Notes under the pieces: model-generated
What the model was told of the DNA's origin: nothing
Databases searched by the model: none
The model's input: only the letters and a program-made list of their open reading frames with translations
From: Dipteris shenzhenensis
Lineage: Eukaryota; Polypodiophyta; Polypodiopsida; Gleicheniales
Length of the DNA stretch: 64,000 bases
Reading direction: 5' to 3' (one strand)
NCBI GenBank assembly: GCA_047967505.1
Contig: CM106540.1
Shown here: positions 9,543-21,738 of the stretch, one piece after another
Layout of the letters: every line of letters begins with the position of its first letter
Position numbering within the stretch: position 1 is the stretch's first letter
Made by a program: the position numbers and the translations under genes

Positions 9543-11832
9543 ATGCCTATGGGAGATGCATCAAAGGATGTGTCCTTCAAAGAGAACAAGGAGCGTCTCT
9601 CTTTGCAAGATAAATCTCAAGTTTCTATTCCTCCGATCTCAGGGGCAAGTTTTACACCTACATATGATGAGGTGTTTAAACCACCCAAAATGAATAGTAG
9701 GGATAAGAACAAGCTATATGGGAAAGAGCTCCTAGAAAAGTGCTTCAGAGACCAGCATTCTCTATTGTTAGAAAACTACCATCGTATACAAAGGTGGTTC
9801 GAGGGAATAGAGGCTGTTATAGATCTACGGCATAAAAAGGAAGAACAATAGCATATTAAAGGCATCATCCATGAGCGTCATCATGAGATAGTGCCTCTAA
9901 AGTTTAGTGGAGTTGAATATAGCTGGAGAGGAGAAGATATATACAGGTGGTGGATCTCCTCAAAGCAGTCTAGCAGGAAATACTCGAAGAAGAGGACCCT
10001 TGTAAATAATGTGAGTTGGCTTTTGAATTATGTGATATTTTATAAAACTATATATTTGTAATATAGATATGATCTAGTCAGTGTATTCTATTGTGTTTCA
10101 AAGGACGAAATGAGCAAAGTTCAGAGAAATCTGGAGCATGACGCAACTAGTCCTTGTATTGACAAGTCTCCGCAAAATTCAATTTCAAAGAAGGTATGTT
10201 CAATACATTCAATGGTTCTCTAGCATGAAGTAAAAATTTTGTATTTATTTGCATAATTTGTGCCACTTCTTACTTGGATTATTTAACTCTTTAGCAGTCT
10301 ATTGGAGATTCTATTTCCATTAGAGGGGAATTTCATGAACAAAGATATTCAACATCTCAGGTTGTTGACGCATTTGAAAGATATGTTTTTCCAAGAAATA
10401 ATAAGAATATCGTATACCAATTGAACTAAGTTCTCATTCCTTTGGATTTTAAAGTGATATATAAGAGTTTAATAAAATTTTGTATGTCTATTTGAAACTT
10501 TTTAGAGATATATGGAGCCTCAAGCAACTACTCCTTGTATTGACAAGTCTATGCAATTTCAGAGAAGGTATGTTCAATACATTTAATGGTTCTCTAGCAT
10601 GAAGTAAAAATTTTGTATTTATTTGCATAATTTGTGCCACTTCTTACTTGGATTATTTAACTCTTTAGCAGTCTATTGGAGATTCTATTTCTATTAGAGG
10701 GAAATTTCATGAACAAGGATATTCAATATCTCAGGTTGTTGATGCATTTGAAAGATATGTTTTTCCAAGAAAAAATAAGAATATCGTATACCAATTGAAC
10801 TAAGTTCTCATTCCTTTGGATTTTAAAGTGATATATAAGAGTTTAATAAAATTTTGTATGTCTATTTGAAACTTTTTAGAGATATATGGAGCCTCAAGCA
10901 ACTACTCCTTGTATTGACGAGTCTCCACGTAATCCAATTTCAGAGAAGGTATGTTTATATTAATACCTTGAATGGTTCTCTACTTTTAGTAAAAAATTAT
11001 ACTTTTTCGTGTAATTTATGTGACATCTTACTTGGATTATTCAATTCATTGGTAGTCTATTGGAAATTCAGTTTCTATTGGAGGAGAATTTTATGGACAA
11101 GGATGTCCAACATCTGAGGTTGTTGAAGCATTTCCAATAAAAGATATGTTTTTACTTTTATAAAGAATATAAAATGTTTTCTTTAATAAACTCGTATGTT
11201 CTTTTGTGTAGATAGATAAGTTCATGGTGAAGAGATTTGAAGAGTTTGAGTATTATCACTCTGATCAGGTGTGTAAGTTTCAATCATGAGTTTTCTTCTA
11301 TTATGAAGAAGTATTATTAACCATTCAGTTATTCACAATTCATCTATCTTAAATATTTTATATCAGGATTCTTATGGTGAAGTGAATGCTGATATGAATG
11401 AGATGACATTTTCTAAGATGCTTCATGGTGGTATCACTACAAATGAAGATAAGGTATGAATTGCCTTCATCTTTTAGATATGCGTATGATTGAAGCTATT
11501 TTCTTTGATTCAATTGTGATCAACATCTTCCTTTTAGACAAGTTTTAATTTAATTTTGTCATATTTTTAGGATCCAATATCGAATGTGATTGATTCTACG
11601 AATGAAATATCTAGAAAAAGTGAACGAAAGAGAAAGGTAAAAGTGTTCGTTTATGCAATACTCTTTAAAAGTAAAGCAAGTACATTGTATGCTTGTATTA
11701 TTTACATAATTCTTTCGAATGGCATTAACACTACTTGTTGTTTATCATTCATAGGTGAGTGAAAAAATGAGAGATCACTTAGAACAGAAGACCGTGCAAA
11801 GAAGTGATAAATCCCAAGGAAAGAGATGTAAG
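9543..11832 (+). pseudogene. Multi-exon transposon-associated gene of unknown function
   Basis: Exon 1 starts at ATG 9543 (MPMGDASKDVSFKENKERLS) and reads to a GTGAGT donor at 10011, with one in-frame TAG at 9849. Small exons follow, each with an AG acceptor and GT donor: 10104-10193, about 10295-10365, repeats of this pair near 10524-10735 and 10898-11135, then about 11215-11268, 11368-11453, 11571-11636 and 11756-11832. Where I checked, exons start and end on codon boundaries (phase 0). The product is hydrophilic and ends in basic stretches (RKSERKRK, SQGKRC). It resembles no family I recognise; its place after the TNP2-like gene suggests a TNP1/TNPA-like partner. The 3' end is cut by the mitochondrial insertion. 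Confidence 0.5.
10143..11150 (+). repeat. Triplicated exon-intron block (~378 bp)
   Basis: Blocks start with GCAACTA(G/C)TCCTTGTATTGAC at 10143, 10524 and 10898. The first two are nearly identical through exon, intron, next exon (QSIGDSISIRGEFHEQ) and following intron. The third is diverged but alignable. Each block keeps splice donors and acceptors, so the duplication multiplies an exon pair in phase. Confidence 0.9.
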
Positions 11833-12418
11833 GTATTCTTATATTTAGAATTTATTTTCTATGATTTGAAGTCTTTATACCTTGATTTTAATCTCAAATT
11901 TTTATTTGAATTAAAACTTAAAAGATTGACTGAGGGATGATGGCTGGAGCCAAGAGGAAGGGCATTTCATTTGCTACTACTGGAAGGTGTTGGGCGGGCA
12001 CCTACACGATTGCAACCCAATATTTCTGCAAATGAGCCCACGTATTACACCTTCATAAAATTTGAAGGTCGAGATGGGATTGTGAGAGAGAAGTTCATCG
12101 CACGGGATGATGGATTCTATAAATACCAGACGGAAACCAGTCCATTAGCCAAAACCTTCGAGGTTGGGGATAAAGAAACCTAGGCATGATTTTGGACGAG
12201 AGAATCCACCCGGCATGGTAGGCAAATCTCAACCGCTGGAGGAATAAGAGATATAATTAATTACATATGGATAAATACCAGTGAGTGAGTGGCAAAGATG
12301 TAATTGTGTATATGAATATTGAAGCAACTTTTCATGGTTTTGGAAAGGCCGAACTCAGAAAGGAGATGCTTCACCTTCAACAAATCTATTGGCTCTATTA
12401 CTTGAAAGAGCTGGCAAT

Positions 12419-12492
12419 GGGCTTATAGTGTAATTAATTGAAATGTACCATTCATAACGGTAATATTATAGGTTCGAGCCCTACTAAGCCTA
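12419..12492 (+). tRNA. trnI: Mitochondrial-type tRNA-Ile(CAU) copy, probably a pseudogene
   Basis: GGGCTTA at the 5' end pairs with TAAGCCT at the 3' end. The T arm reads TATAGGTTCGAGCCCTA, and the anticodon arm TACCATTCATAACGGTA exposes CAT. The acceptor stem and overall sequence match what I know of plant mitochondrial trnI(CAU), whose C34 is modified to lysidine. The D arm is weakened (GTGTAATTAATTGAAATG), and changes in the anticodon stem look like deaminations. In a nuclear NUMT it is not expected to be expressed. Confidence 0.75.
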
Positions 12493-12602
12493 TTTACTTG
12501 CTATATCCAACAAGCCAGTCCTTTGCTTTGCTGTGCTCAGCTTTGGTTTAATCTTTCAGCTCGCTCTTCGAGCCTTGCTTTTTTTCCCCGGTTACTGCCG
12601 CA

Positions 12603-12674
12603 TGGAGTATAGCCAAGTGGTAAGGCATCGATTTTTGATACCGACATGCAAAGGTTCTAATCCTTTTACTCCAA
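12603..12674 (+). tRNA. trnQ: Mitochondrial tRNA-Gln(UUG) copy, degenerate
   Basis: TGGAGTA pairs with TACTCCA. The D arm is TAGCCAAGTGGTAAGGCA and the anticodon loop TTTTTGATA carries TTG. This is the plant mitochondrial trnQ layout. The T loop reads TTCTAAT instead of the usual TTCGAAT, and the anticodon stem has mismatching A residues where G is expected, so three or more transitions have damaged the folding. It is a relic within the NUMT. Confidence 0.85.
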
Positions 12675-15085
12675 GATTCCAAAGCAATCAAAGCCGATCT
12701 CAGCACAACAGGTAAAAGCGAATCCATAGAGCCAATCAAGGGAGATGCATTTCATTACTTTTCCAAGACTTTCAAACAAAGGTGATAGCTTATTTGAGAC
12801 TTGGTGACACGATTCAATATTTAGTATAAGACTCGGTGACAGCTACCTGAGGCTTGGCGACACTTTATCCAAATCTTGGTGACAGTTCGGAGGAAACTTG
12901 GTGACACTATTACGAAGGTTAGTGAGTCGATAATTCACCATTGTTTATGACTTGGCTGGCCGGAGTGAACTAAAGGCCGTCGAAAGCCTCATGGATTTGC
13001 TTTGCCACCTTCCTTGAAGTTTGAAGTACTCTGGCCCAACCAACCCATCCTTTTTGTTTGGAAAATCCGTAAGTCAAACTAAGTCAATTTATGGGTCATG
13101 AAATGACCCATTCCAAGGGTTCTTGGGAAGCTGCTTTCGATAAGCCAACCCAAATGAAATTGACCCGAAGGAAGACCTTTTACCATCCTATTTTTAGAAG
13201 ACTGATCTCTATTTCTCAATCATTTCCTCTTTATAAAGTGTTTTCTAACAAAGTTCCGAGCTTCGTTCCTATGATTCCTAATTGGTGTGGGAAGTTTCTT
13301 CCATTGGCTCACAGGTTTACTCTCGCTTCACTACCTGCTACTGGCTGGACTGCAACGTTTATCGGTATAGCTCACCACAAGCTAAGGATGGAGGCAAAGC
13401 CCACTAACGAATGCTTGATCGCTATAGCTGCCTTACAAAGACACAAATTTCAAGAAACAGAGGCTCCCGCTAAACAACCGAGGCGGCTATTGCTGCATGA
13501 CGGAACAGGCTCCCGCCCTAAGGCTCTCGCTTAGGCACACTCACCTTTTATTTGGCTTGCCAAACTCTCGCCCTGATGATCGCTCGACGTCCTCGCTTGC
13601 CGATTGCTCGGCGTCCTCGCTTACCTTTTACACCATTTCCCACATCACCAAGGATTGCTCACAAAGCTCGCTTGCTAAGGGTGATTGTCCCTAGAGACTG
13701 GCTATTCATTGGACTGCTTACTATCGATAGACACCGGACAGCTGGCTATCGACTGGGACTTGCTATTGATTGACGGCTGCTTACTATAGATTGACACTGG
13801 CTACTGGGAAGTGGGATTTTCGAAGGCCCTTAGCACTTTCCAAAGCCGTTCCTCCCTGTGTACATATAGTTGTCCAATCATGGAATCAACTGTCCAACTA
13901 TTTAAAAGATTGATTTGTGAATTCCATTCAGTTAGTGATTCCCCGTCTGGGCTAAATAATCAATGAAGGAAGCTGGAAATTTCAGTGAATAGAATGCCTG
14001 GGGAATGCCAACAACTATGAGGGGGGAGCAAAGCGATTAAGGTATTTTGTAGCCATTAAATGACTTGAGGAAGAGGGCCTCGGTGAGCTTCATGCTTCAC
14101 TATCATAATTCAACAAATATTTTAGATTATGCAACGAAGAAAATCAAATATTAGGAATTCAAATTCATGATGCCTCCCCCATATTTATTGATCGTAAGCC
14201 AAACCATCTTAACATGTAGACTCTACCTAGCCAACGTCTGCTAACAAACCCCCTGATCTGTAGCCTTTACCTGGGAATCCTTATAATACGAGTGAACCAT
14301 CAAAGGCATGCAAACCAGCCAAATAACGGAAGTAATTTCTTTGCTTTAGCTCGTTAGAGATTAGCCTAGGTTTTGCCCTTTCATAACCGGTCACTTCGCT
14401 TGTCATATATGCTTATCTCTGTATTGGATCAATAAGCAGAAGCATCTTTTGCCCTAGTACTATGGCTCTGTGGCCCTGCTCCTATCTACTCATTTATTTG
14501 TTCTAGCTCCTGTGATCATTCATTCGCATTCCCAGTCGCTTTCATTTCATTAGCTCCTACTCGTGAATAAACGGATCTCGAGTGAAAGTGAGACTGTTTT
14601 CTCATCCGATGTTTCTATACACATGACGACTGATGGCAGACCCTCTATCTCGTTGAGTTTTCACTAACGTAACAAAGCACTTCTGCTTGCTTCCTGCAAG
14701 CAACATGAAATAGCCCTCCCGGTCCCGTATCCCATCAAGCTTGGCAATAACAAGAAGGCCGTTGTCTGAGCAGGTTTCTCTTTAAGCCGGACCACCAACA
14801 TCAAGGCAAGATCACATTGGTCCGGTCCCCGTTGGCCAAGGGGAAGCGTGAGGTACTTCCACCCAGATAGCATGGGGAGGTCAAATGACTGCCACCACAT
14901 CAATCCGCCACTAGAACTCTAGCTTTGCTACTAACTAAAAACCCCCACCTTTTTTTGAAGTTGTCAGCCGTGGGGGTCATATTCATGGTCATGCTCATGG
15001 TCATATCCATTTGTCCATTACCCTGTTTTTTGACATGAACGGAAATTTTGTATCATTCTATGATAATCAAATTTCCAACAAGGGT

Positions 15086-15204
15086 CCAGGCTGTCGAACC
15101 ATGTCTCCCAGAAATTCTCAGTACATATGGTAGAAAACACTTTTCACATATCGAGGTTGGAATGGGATCGGGTGTTTCACGTCTTACTAGAGTGCCCGGA
15201 CTTT
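15086..15204 (-). rRNA. rrn5: Mitochondrial 5S rRNA copy (rrn5), nuclear relic
   Basis: Read on the minus strand, the segment gives CCGGGCAC, then AAGACGTGAAACACCCGATC, CCATTCCAACCTCGATATGTG, ACCATATGTACTGAGAA and GGGAGACATGGTTC. These are the conserved blocks of plant mitochondrial 5S rRNA in the right order and spacing, total about 119 nt. Several bases differ from the conserved form (for example an extra run around GTGAAAAGTGTTTTC). The 18S gene that normally sits just upstream of rrn5 in plant mitochondria is not found here, so the fragment ended or was rearranged between them. Confidence 0.85.
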
Positions 15205-15725
15205 CTTTTATGGTAGCCTAGAAAATCTTTCAATTCCTACGTTTCGATCATTATTATACGATAGCTTTTCTAGATTTCAGAAAGATTTCCTTTTGCAGAT
15301 TTGGAAGAACCGCAACAATTTGGCAAGCCTCGGCAAGCTGAGGGAGAGCCTGGGGAGGCGGTAAGTCAGTGCCTCTCGAGTCCCCTCAAAGCTGTCCTCC
15401 CCATGCGGTGTAGCGAGAACCTTGGAAGGTGATCCCCGAACAAAGGCAAGGGCAAGTGGTTCCTGGGCAGGCGGTCCCCGAACCACCAACAATCCCCCAT
15501 TCAATCACTTACATTCCCTACAGAAGGAAGCCTACATGTGTGCCCGCCTACAAAGGTTCCCCTGGGAGATGAAGGATTCATGTTTCCTCCATTTCTAGTG
15601 TTTATATATTCGCTTGTTTACCTATTTGCTTGTTGAAGAACCCAACCTTCCTTGGCAAGATGGAACGATATAACTCTGGATTCCATCAAATTGCATATTA
15701 TAGAAGAGATAAGTCTTAGCTAGTC

Positions 15726-15895
15726 GATTCCCAAAGAAAAGAAAGAATTGGTTATAATAGAAGTCTTAGCTATGCTTCGCTTCGATTCCCAAAGAAAAGA
15801 AAGAATTGGTTATAATAGAAGTCTTAGCTATGCTTCGCTTCGATTACCTTTATTTTCTTTTCAAGAATTGGGTATTATAGAAGTCTTAGCATAGC
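15726..15895 (+). repeat. 58-bp tandem repeat in the NUMT (~2.5 copies)
   Basis: GATTCCCAAAGAAAAGAAAG...TAGCTATGCTTCGCTTC occurs at 15726-15783 and 15784-15841, with a diverged third copy to about 15895. The first two copies are nearly identical, so this doubling is younger than the divergence of the third. Confidence 0.9.
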
Positions 15896-17144
15896 CTACT
15901 CGCCTTAGGATCTTTCCGAGAATTGAGTATTAGAAGAATTAGCTAGGCTTTGCTAGAGGCGGCACGCGTACCTTTTTCTTTTATTTGAAAGGATCTTTCT
16001 CTCTATCTCTATCTTTTCCTGAAATAAAGGCTAGTGAAGGTGATGAGGCCTCTACCTCTCAAATTGCCTCTACTTCAAATTCAGTAGCCCCTGCTGGGAA
16101 TTAAAAGCCCTATACATACCAAATTCACAGATGGCAATTATGGGCAAAATTAGCTTCATACTTCTCTTGGTATTTAAATAGATGATGATGCGAAACCATG
16201 AGGAATAGATTCAATTTTCTACTAGTATGGATAAGGGCTCTGCCAATATGTGGTTTTTCCCCTCGGAAGCAGTAATAGCGTTATTGGAGCTACCAGCAAA
16301 GAAAGCAGAGGTTCGAGTCCTCTTCAGTGCGTAATCATTTTACTTACTCAAAATAAATCAACGATTGGAACCGCATATTATGGCTAATAATCAATTCTAG
16401 GTCAAAGAGTGTAGAAGGCATAATTGGCCACTGACTCCATCCCCTTTGTTGCCGGTTCAAGGTGATCGCTCCTAAAAGAAAAGGCTTTGGGGAATCCTTT
16501 CACTTTAAGTGATCGCCCCATCCTAACCTCCTATTTTCTTTTCAAGCCTCATCTATATACGAAATTTATGGCACTCGCAATGTAGGGAAAAACAATCTAT
16601 GGGGCGGGTTACACTCTGATCCATATTAAAAAGCTTCTACTTTTCCCAAAACCTAGAGCTTTTCCCTTCTCGGAATTGCAAGAACCGGCAAGCAAGCGAA
16701 AGCAAGGGCGCACTGATAGCGTTATTGGAGCTACCTAACCGTTAGGGGTTACAAAGTGCACTGATAGCTACCGTGCCCAGATATGGTTTTTTAGTAGTCT
16801 TATTGTTTCAAATCGATTATAGGTCAATATATGAGGCATAATTGGCTATCGACTCTGAATCAAACTAGTAGGGGTTCAAATCCCGCACTACACGGAATGT
16901 TGCGAGATGGAACGATATATCATATCTTCTTCTTCATCGATTAAGTCAGAGCTCGAACTCTCTGATGTTGAAGACTCCTCCTTGACAACTTCCTTTTTAT
17001 GGCTTCTAATGTTGTAGTGCACCTTCTTATCATTTCCCTACAAAATCAATTTTCTAGTATCCCACGTTTGAACAGCCTTCACCTTGCGTAGCCAAGGCCT
17101 TTCCAAAATCAATGGATAGGCACATGCATCTAGCTTGGTAGGGA

Positions 17145-17558
17145 TCACTTGAAAAGTAGTCGACATAGAATTCCACAAACATCCACTTCTAGACCCTTCA
17201 CAACTCCCAAGGTCTTAACCCCAGTGTTGTCAGCCAATTTGATGTGATAAGGAGAGGTAGTATTAGAGTATTTTAAATTAGCATCTATTATGGTCTTCTC
17301 ACTCATGACATTAATCGATGCACCTCCATCAATGTACACATTAGAAATCACATGACCATTAATGATCACATCAACCACAGGTACATCATCACTAATATCT
17401 ATATCTACCTTTTGAACAATAGGAATGGCACTTTTCTTCTTTTTCTTCTTTGACACTCTTGTGCTTGCTAGCTTTCCCCATTCCTTCTGTAGTTTTGGAG
17501 ACAAAGCAAGTAATTGACCAAAGGTGATATGAGATTCCTTTTCTTTAAGGTCGGACAA
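17145..17558 (-). pseudogene. Gypsy-B retropepsin-type aspartic protease
   Basis: The minus-strand frame contains HITFGQLLALSPKLQKEW, then VVDVIINGHVISNVYIDGG and GGASINVMSE. The YIDGGAS motif is the D-(S/T/G)-G catalytic site of gypsy-type proteases, and TLGVVKGLEVDV matches the downstream flap and strand region. The frame ends at TAG 17147-17145, before the expected I-LGRPWL motif. A frameshift or stop separates it from the gag part, so it would not be made as a polyprotein. Confidence 0.8.
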
Positions 17559-17799
17559 TAAGTCATAGCTTCCAATGCCTTGTCCTAAAGGAAAGCCTGA
17601 CTAGCTAATTCTCCTTCTAGATGCCTTCTTTTTCTTACTATGGTGTTTCTCTTCCTGATGTTCTACATCTACTTCTTCCTTGCTTTCTTCTTCTTCTTTT
17701 GCTTTACCATGCCCCCATTTAGCCATCATTACCTCTCTTTCCTCATCCCTTGAAGAAGTTTCTAAGAAGGATACTTGTTTTTCTTCTTTCTTTCTCAAT

Positions 17800-18556
17800 C
17801 TAGGACACTCTGGGTGATAGTGACCTTTTTTATTACATTCATAGCAAGTGACCCCACTTTTATCTCCAAGCCTATCTTCACTCTTTGGTGCTCTAGGTTT
17901 TCATGCCTTAAAGCAAATGCAATTTCAAATCGACAAACTGTGCCATCAATTGGGACATATTATGATCTAACTCAAAGGGCTTTGGTACCTAAGGAGTGCC
18001 CATCACCTCCACCTTAGAAGTTGGAGGTATTGAAGACACAAAAGAAGATTTGATCTTTAGAGAAGCTTCTTTCTTGGTCACAATGCGAAGTGCCTCCATG
18101 TATGTTGTTGGATCTTTACTCATTACTTTTGAGCGAAGACAAGGCTCCAAAGCTATAACAAAGTTGCTCATCTTTAAGTGCTCCATCCCTACAAGACTTT
18201 GAGGGGCCAATGATGCAGATGCCATAACTCGCAAAGTTGCCCTTTCATACTTTGTCCATAAAGTTTCATATCAGATTGCCAATGCAGAGATAGAACCGGT
18301 CCAACTACAACATCAAAGCATTTGGCGACTCTACTACCCCAAATCTCTACTTCATTGTGGCCAGCACTTGGTCCCAGTCCTCCTTGGTAGAGTCCGACAA
18401 GGCCTCATGCCAACTCACACCTTCAAGAAAATCAAGCAAAATCTCCACCCGATCCTTCATGGACCATCCAGGATGCCAACATCCTCGAACAAAATCCCAA
18501 AGATAAGACTCCAAGTCTTCCCCTTGGGTCCCTCGAAACACTATAATCTTCACCAT
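17800..18556 (-). pseudogene. Gypsy-B gag with CCHC zinc knuckle (broken)
   Basis: Start ATG at 18554-18556 (MVKIIVFRGTQGEDLESYLW) opens a Gag-type domain (DFVRGCW, LLDFLEGVSWHEALS). The frame stops at 18347 and resumes in another frame (MEHLKMSNFVIALEP, DPTTYMEALRIVTK) at 18234-17989. The nucleic-acid-binding knuckle CYECNKKGHYHPEC lies at about 17811-17860. At least one frameshift and stops separate the parts. Next to it is a Lys/Glu-rich linker (17601-17798). It encoded the structural protein of virus-like particles. Confidence 0.75.
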
Positions 18557-18600
18557 GATGAAACACAAAAAGGAAACACCAAGATCCAAATAATATCCCA

Positions 18601-20699
18601 AACAAGATCCAAACAAGATCCCACAGAGCCTTAGTATACTAAACCAACTTATTATGCATAACCATTTGTTGAAAACCCTCCATAATGTGATCCCCAACAA
18701 AATCTTCAAAAATAAGTGACAAACCAACACCATGAAAACATTGTGTATACATGCATTCAAGAATCACCCTTCTCACAATTGGAAGTGCACATAACATCTT
18801 CAAGATATTGTACTCTTCATCATTTGCATAGCAAAATAAGTTGAAAGCATTGAGAATCACCACTCCACTATTATAGTCAAAAACTACCCAAAGACTCAAC
18901 TCAGCTACTAGTACATGAAATAATCCCAATCTATCATTGTGTATGCTATTGGTGTTGTTGATTCACCAACATATTCAAGAGTGCAAACATAAAGGATATG
19001 ATCATAATGACCCTACGAATATCTTGAGCATCACCTTCACAACCTTCTAGTTTTCTTAAATGGTTCTAGCGGAGTTCTTCTAGGCATCTTCTTTATCACA
19101 TCAGAATACTAGGCATAACATGCAATCAAGTACACCAGAGACCATTTAGTAAGGTGGGATGAATCCAATACCAAACATACCCAGTGTCTCCATGAAAAGA
19201 TGTGACATGAATTTAGGGGTAATAAACTTCACACACCTCTTCACTTCCTACTGCTTTTGAACTAAGTGACAAAGATATTCATCATTAAGAAAAGGACATT
19301 AAAAAGAAGGTTTTATGCCAAGATACCACACCATAATTTCCTCCCTTAGATGAGAATGAAGATGGTAACATCCCTAAGTAATGTTGTACTCAAGCATAGG
19401 GAGAAGGAAAGGATCAGTAGAGGCCATAATCTTAGCAAGCCGATCTGTGCCAAAGAAAAGAGCGATACGTTGTTGAAAGAAGATCTTGCGGCTCAACATG
19501 ACATGAATTGATATATATCGAGGAGTTTGAAGGGGCTGATTGGGTCGGATGGGTAGGTTCCAAGGAAATATTGCACCTCCTTCATAGATACCTTTACACA
19601 GCTCAAAACACTCTGCAAATCGTCATTAGACACAGAGGCCTATAACTTTTAGTGTACATGATACATAGAGATGCACTTGAGATGGGCTTCATGCTGATAT
19701 ACATTTCGTAAGAAACAAAGAAGGGGCTAGAAAGTTATGGATGGTTTACTAGACGGAGGTAAAAACTATCATGAAAATAGACTATCAAACACAGTGACTC
19801 ATAACTTTTTATTGTAATATCTGATTCAAGATCTAATAACATAAAGACATGCGCCTTAAAGAGAGCTTCATGCTAATATAACTTTTATCAAAATCAGACT
19901 AATGAGCGGAAAGTAATGAGCAAAACACTAACAGGGGGTCAAACTGTCATGAAAATTGCCCTCTACCCATGCTAATTTTGCTTGAGCAGGATGCTCCCTC
20001 AAGACTCCACCTTTATCAACGATCCACTACTCATAAATTTTGCCTATAATAGGGTAAGTAACCCCCTTAGTGGCTCGGGAAATGGATAGACCATGTGTGT
20101 GCAATGAGCAACCGAATAGAAAGAACTTTCAAGGCTTTGAAAGAAAGAAAAGGGAAGAGAGACTCAAGAGAGGGAATACAAAGTGATATTCATTGTCAAT
20201 AGAGTGAGATTCCACTCCAACGCAACTCAAAATACTACAAAAACAAGGGAGAAAAAGAGTTTTCATACGTACAAGAGGGAGTGGAATCTCTCAGGCTACT
20301 CATAGAGAGAGAATGAACTAGAGACAGATGGACTCAAGAGTCTACATAAGAGAATATCTACAAGAGGGAGATAAGGCTCATAGAAGAGGATTGAGGAGAC
20401 TAGAGCTACAGCAACATGAGGCCTAATGGTGGAAAGATGATGAACAAGGGAGAGGAGGGCTCCTTTTATAGAGATTTTGTCACCCAAACCACCATTGGTT
20501 GTTTGCCAATCGAATTCAGTCAGCTTTCTAGCCTCAACATCTTAAGATTGGAGCCTTCCATGGCAAGGCCATATTCTCTATTCAATTATGCCATTGTATG
20601 ATAAAAATTTATCTTCCTTGTAAACTAGCTTGGGAGATTTCCACCAGACCCCATAGATGCAATGGAAGAAATTAGAAAAAGATAAACATTGATGACTAT

Positions 20700-20703
<4 letters not shown>
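18601..20703 (-). other. Intergenic stretch, possibly the Gypsy-B 5' region
   Basis: No convincing gene is present. By position this could hold the Gypsy-B leader and 5' LTR (upstream on the minus strand), but I found no LTR partner or primer-binding site. Two similar segments around 19620-19730 and 19795-19910 (both with CATAACTTTT and GGGCTTCATGCTGATAT-like stretches) point to an internal ~180-bp duplication. Short frames on both strands look random. Confidence 0.4.

Positions 20704-20737
<34 letters not shown>
20704..20737 (+). repeat. (GA)n microsatellite
   Basis: An uninterrupted GA run of about 34 bp. The following 840 bp (20738-21582) contain no gene that I can support. Confidence 0.98.
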
Positions 20738-20740
<3 letters not shown>

Positions 20741-21580
20741 TACCAAAGACTCTTAAATACTCCTCCCCCTCCTTGAAGGACACCTAAATGAATTATTGGC
20801 CCTACTTCGATGAAGATAATCTTCTCCCTTTTTCATCATGGTGGAGAGTACGAGTCATCTTTTTAGGCTTTGAGTGGTGGGACCTTATTTTCCCGATCAC
20901 TGCACTTGTTTCTCTCTTTGGTACTATGAGGTAGGGAGGTAGTATCATCTTCCTTCTTTCCTCTAATGCACGTTTGATGCTATGATACTACTTGGACTTG
21001 GACCACAACATTGTCTTCCATGTTTTGCTCTTCTTGTGTGCGGCTCCACAACTATTTTGAAATAGAATTCTCAAATATTCTAAAATGCTCACCAAAAGGG
21101 TGCATTGGACTAATCTAAAATTCTGATATGAATGCACATATAGAGTACAAGAAGGCAAGCACACCTTTTCATGAGTAGTTTGACGATTAGCATTTGTAAT
21201 ATCAAAGTAAAGAATATATATGTGCATTATGATGTATAGGACTCATATATGCTAATGTCTAGGAAAATTCTATTATGTTAACGTGCTTATACCCAAAGAG
21301 AATTTGTGCAAGTAGAAAAGAAGGCACCTTTGGTGTGTCAACACTAGAATGTTGATGTCCTAGAGAATAGATTTGCTTAAGAGGAAACCACAAATTTTAC
21401 ATAGTTGTATTGAACATGGACTATAAGTTATCAGAAATAGCTTTTGTAAAACCTCATAATTACTACCATGCTATCCTTTTAAGGAGAGGTCTAAATCATG
21501 CTAGCTCTTTATCTGGAGTTTTCCTCAATTATAAACATTCATAATTTCATATATTATTATCCAAGGCCAAGAATTAGTGT

Positions 21581-21738
<158 letters not shown>

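Larger units (their letters stand above)
5830..11935 (+). mobile_element. Putative CACTA (En/Spm)-like DNA transposon, 3'-truncated
   Basis: I group three adjacent parts: the repeat/inverted-repeat block at 5830-7892, a TNP2-like cysteine-rich gene at 7973-9085, and a multi-exon gene at 9543-11832. A two-gene layout with a transposase-like gene and a spliced partner is known for CACTA elements. No CACTA terminal repeats or TSD were found, and the right end is cut by mitochondrial DNA at about 11936. The grouping and both ends are inference. The TNP2 catalytic core (DDE) is not in the window, so the element could not move by itself. Confidence 0.45.
11936..16917 (+). other. Nuclear insertion of plant mitochondrial DNA (NUMT), ~5 kb
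   Basis: This block differs from its surroundings. It is less A+T-rich, has no transposon frames, and carries a 5S rRNA (15086-15204, minus), tRNA-Ile(CAU) (12419-12492) and tRNA-Gln(UUG) (12603-12674), all of plant mitochondrial type. Scattered 3' tRNA halves (GAGGTTCGAGTCCTC near 16312, GGGGTTCAAATCCCGC near 16870) and sequences typical of mitochondrial spacer fill the rest. Small internal repeats include CTTGGTGACA at 12800-12905 and TAGCGTTATTGGAGCTACC at 16270 and 16714. Open frames at 11971-12183, 13091-13534 and 14664-14903 are not recognised as mitochondrial genes. G-to-A and C-to-T changes in the tRNAs fit decay in a methylated nuclear location. The left edge lies in an intron of the transposon gene; the right edge meets Gypsy-B. 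Both edges are approximate. Confidence 0.8.
16918..18600 (-). mobile_element. Gypsy-B: remnant Ty3/gypsy retrotransposon, minus strand
   Basis: Gag, a CCHC knuckle and a retropepsin motif occur in order on the minus strand. The protease side ends at about 16918 where the NUMT begins; the last part is a Glu/Ser-rich linker. RT, RNase H, integrase and recognisable LTRs are missing. The element is cut after the protease, exactly where mitochondrial sequence starts. Confidence 0.75.

Noticed and set aside
12548-12739. Frames overlapping the tRNA-Gln copy
   Set aside because: They cover a tRNA gene and NUMT spacer, with no protein motif.
13091-13534. 147-codon frame in the NUMT
   Set aside because: It is open but has no recognisable mitochondrial gene motif and lies in apparent spacer DNA; it could be a mitochondrial unknown ORF, but support is missing.
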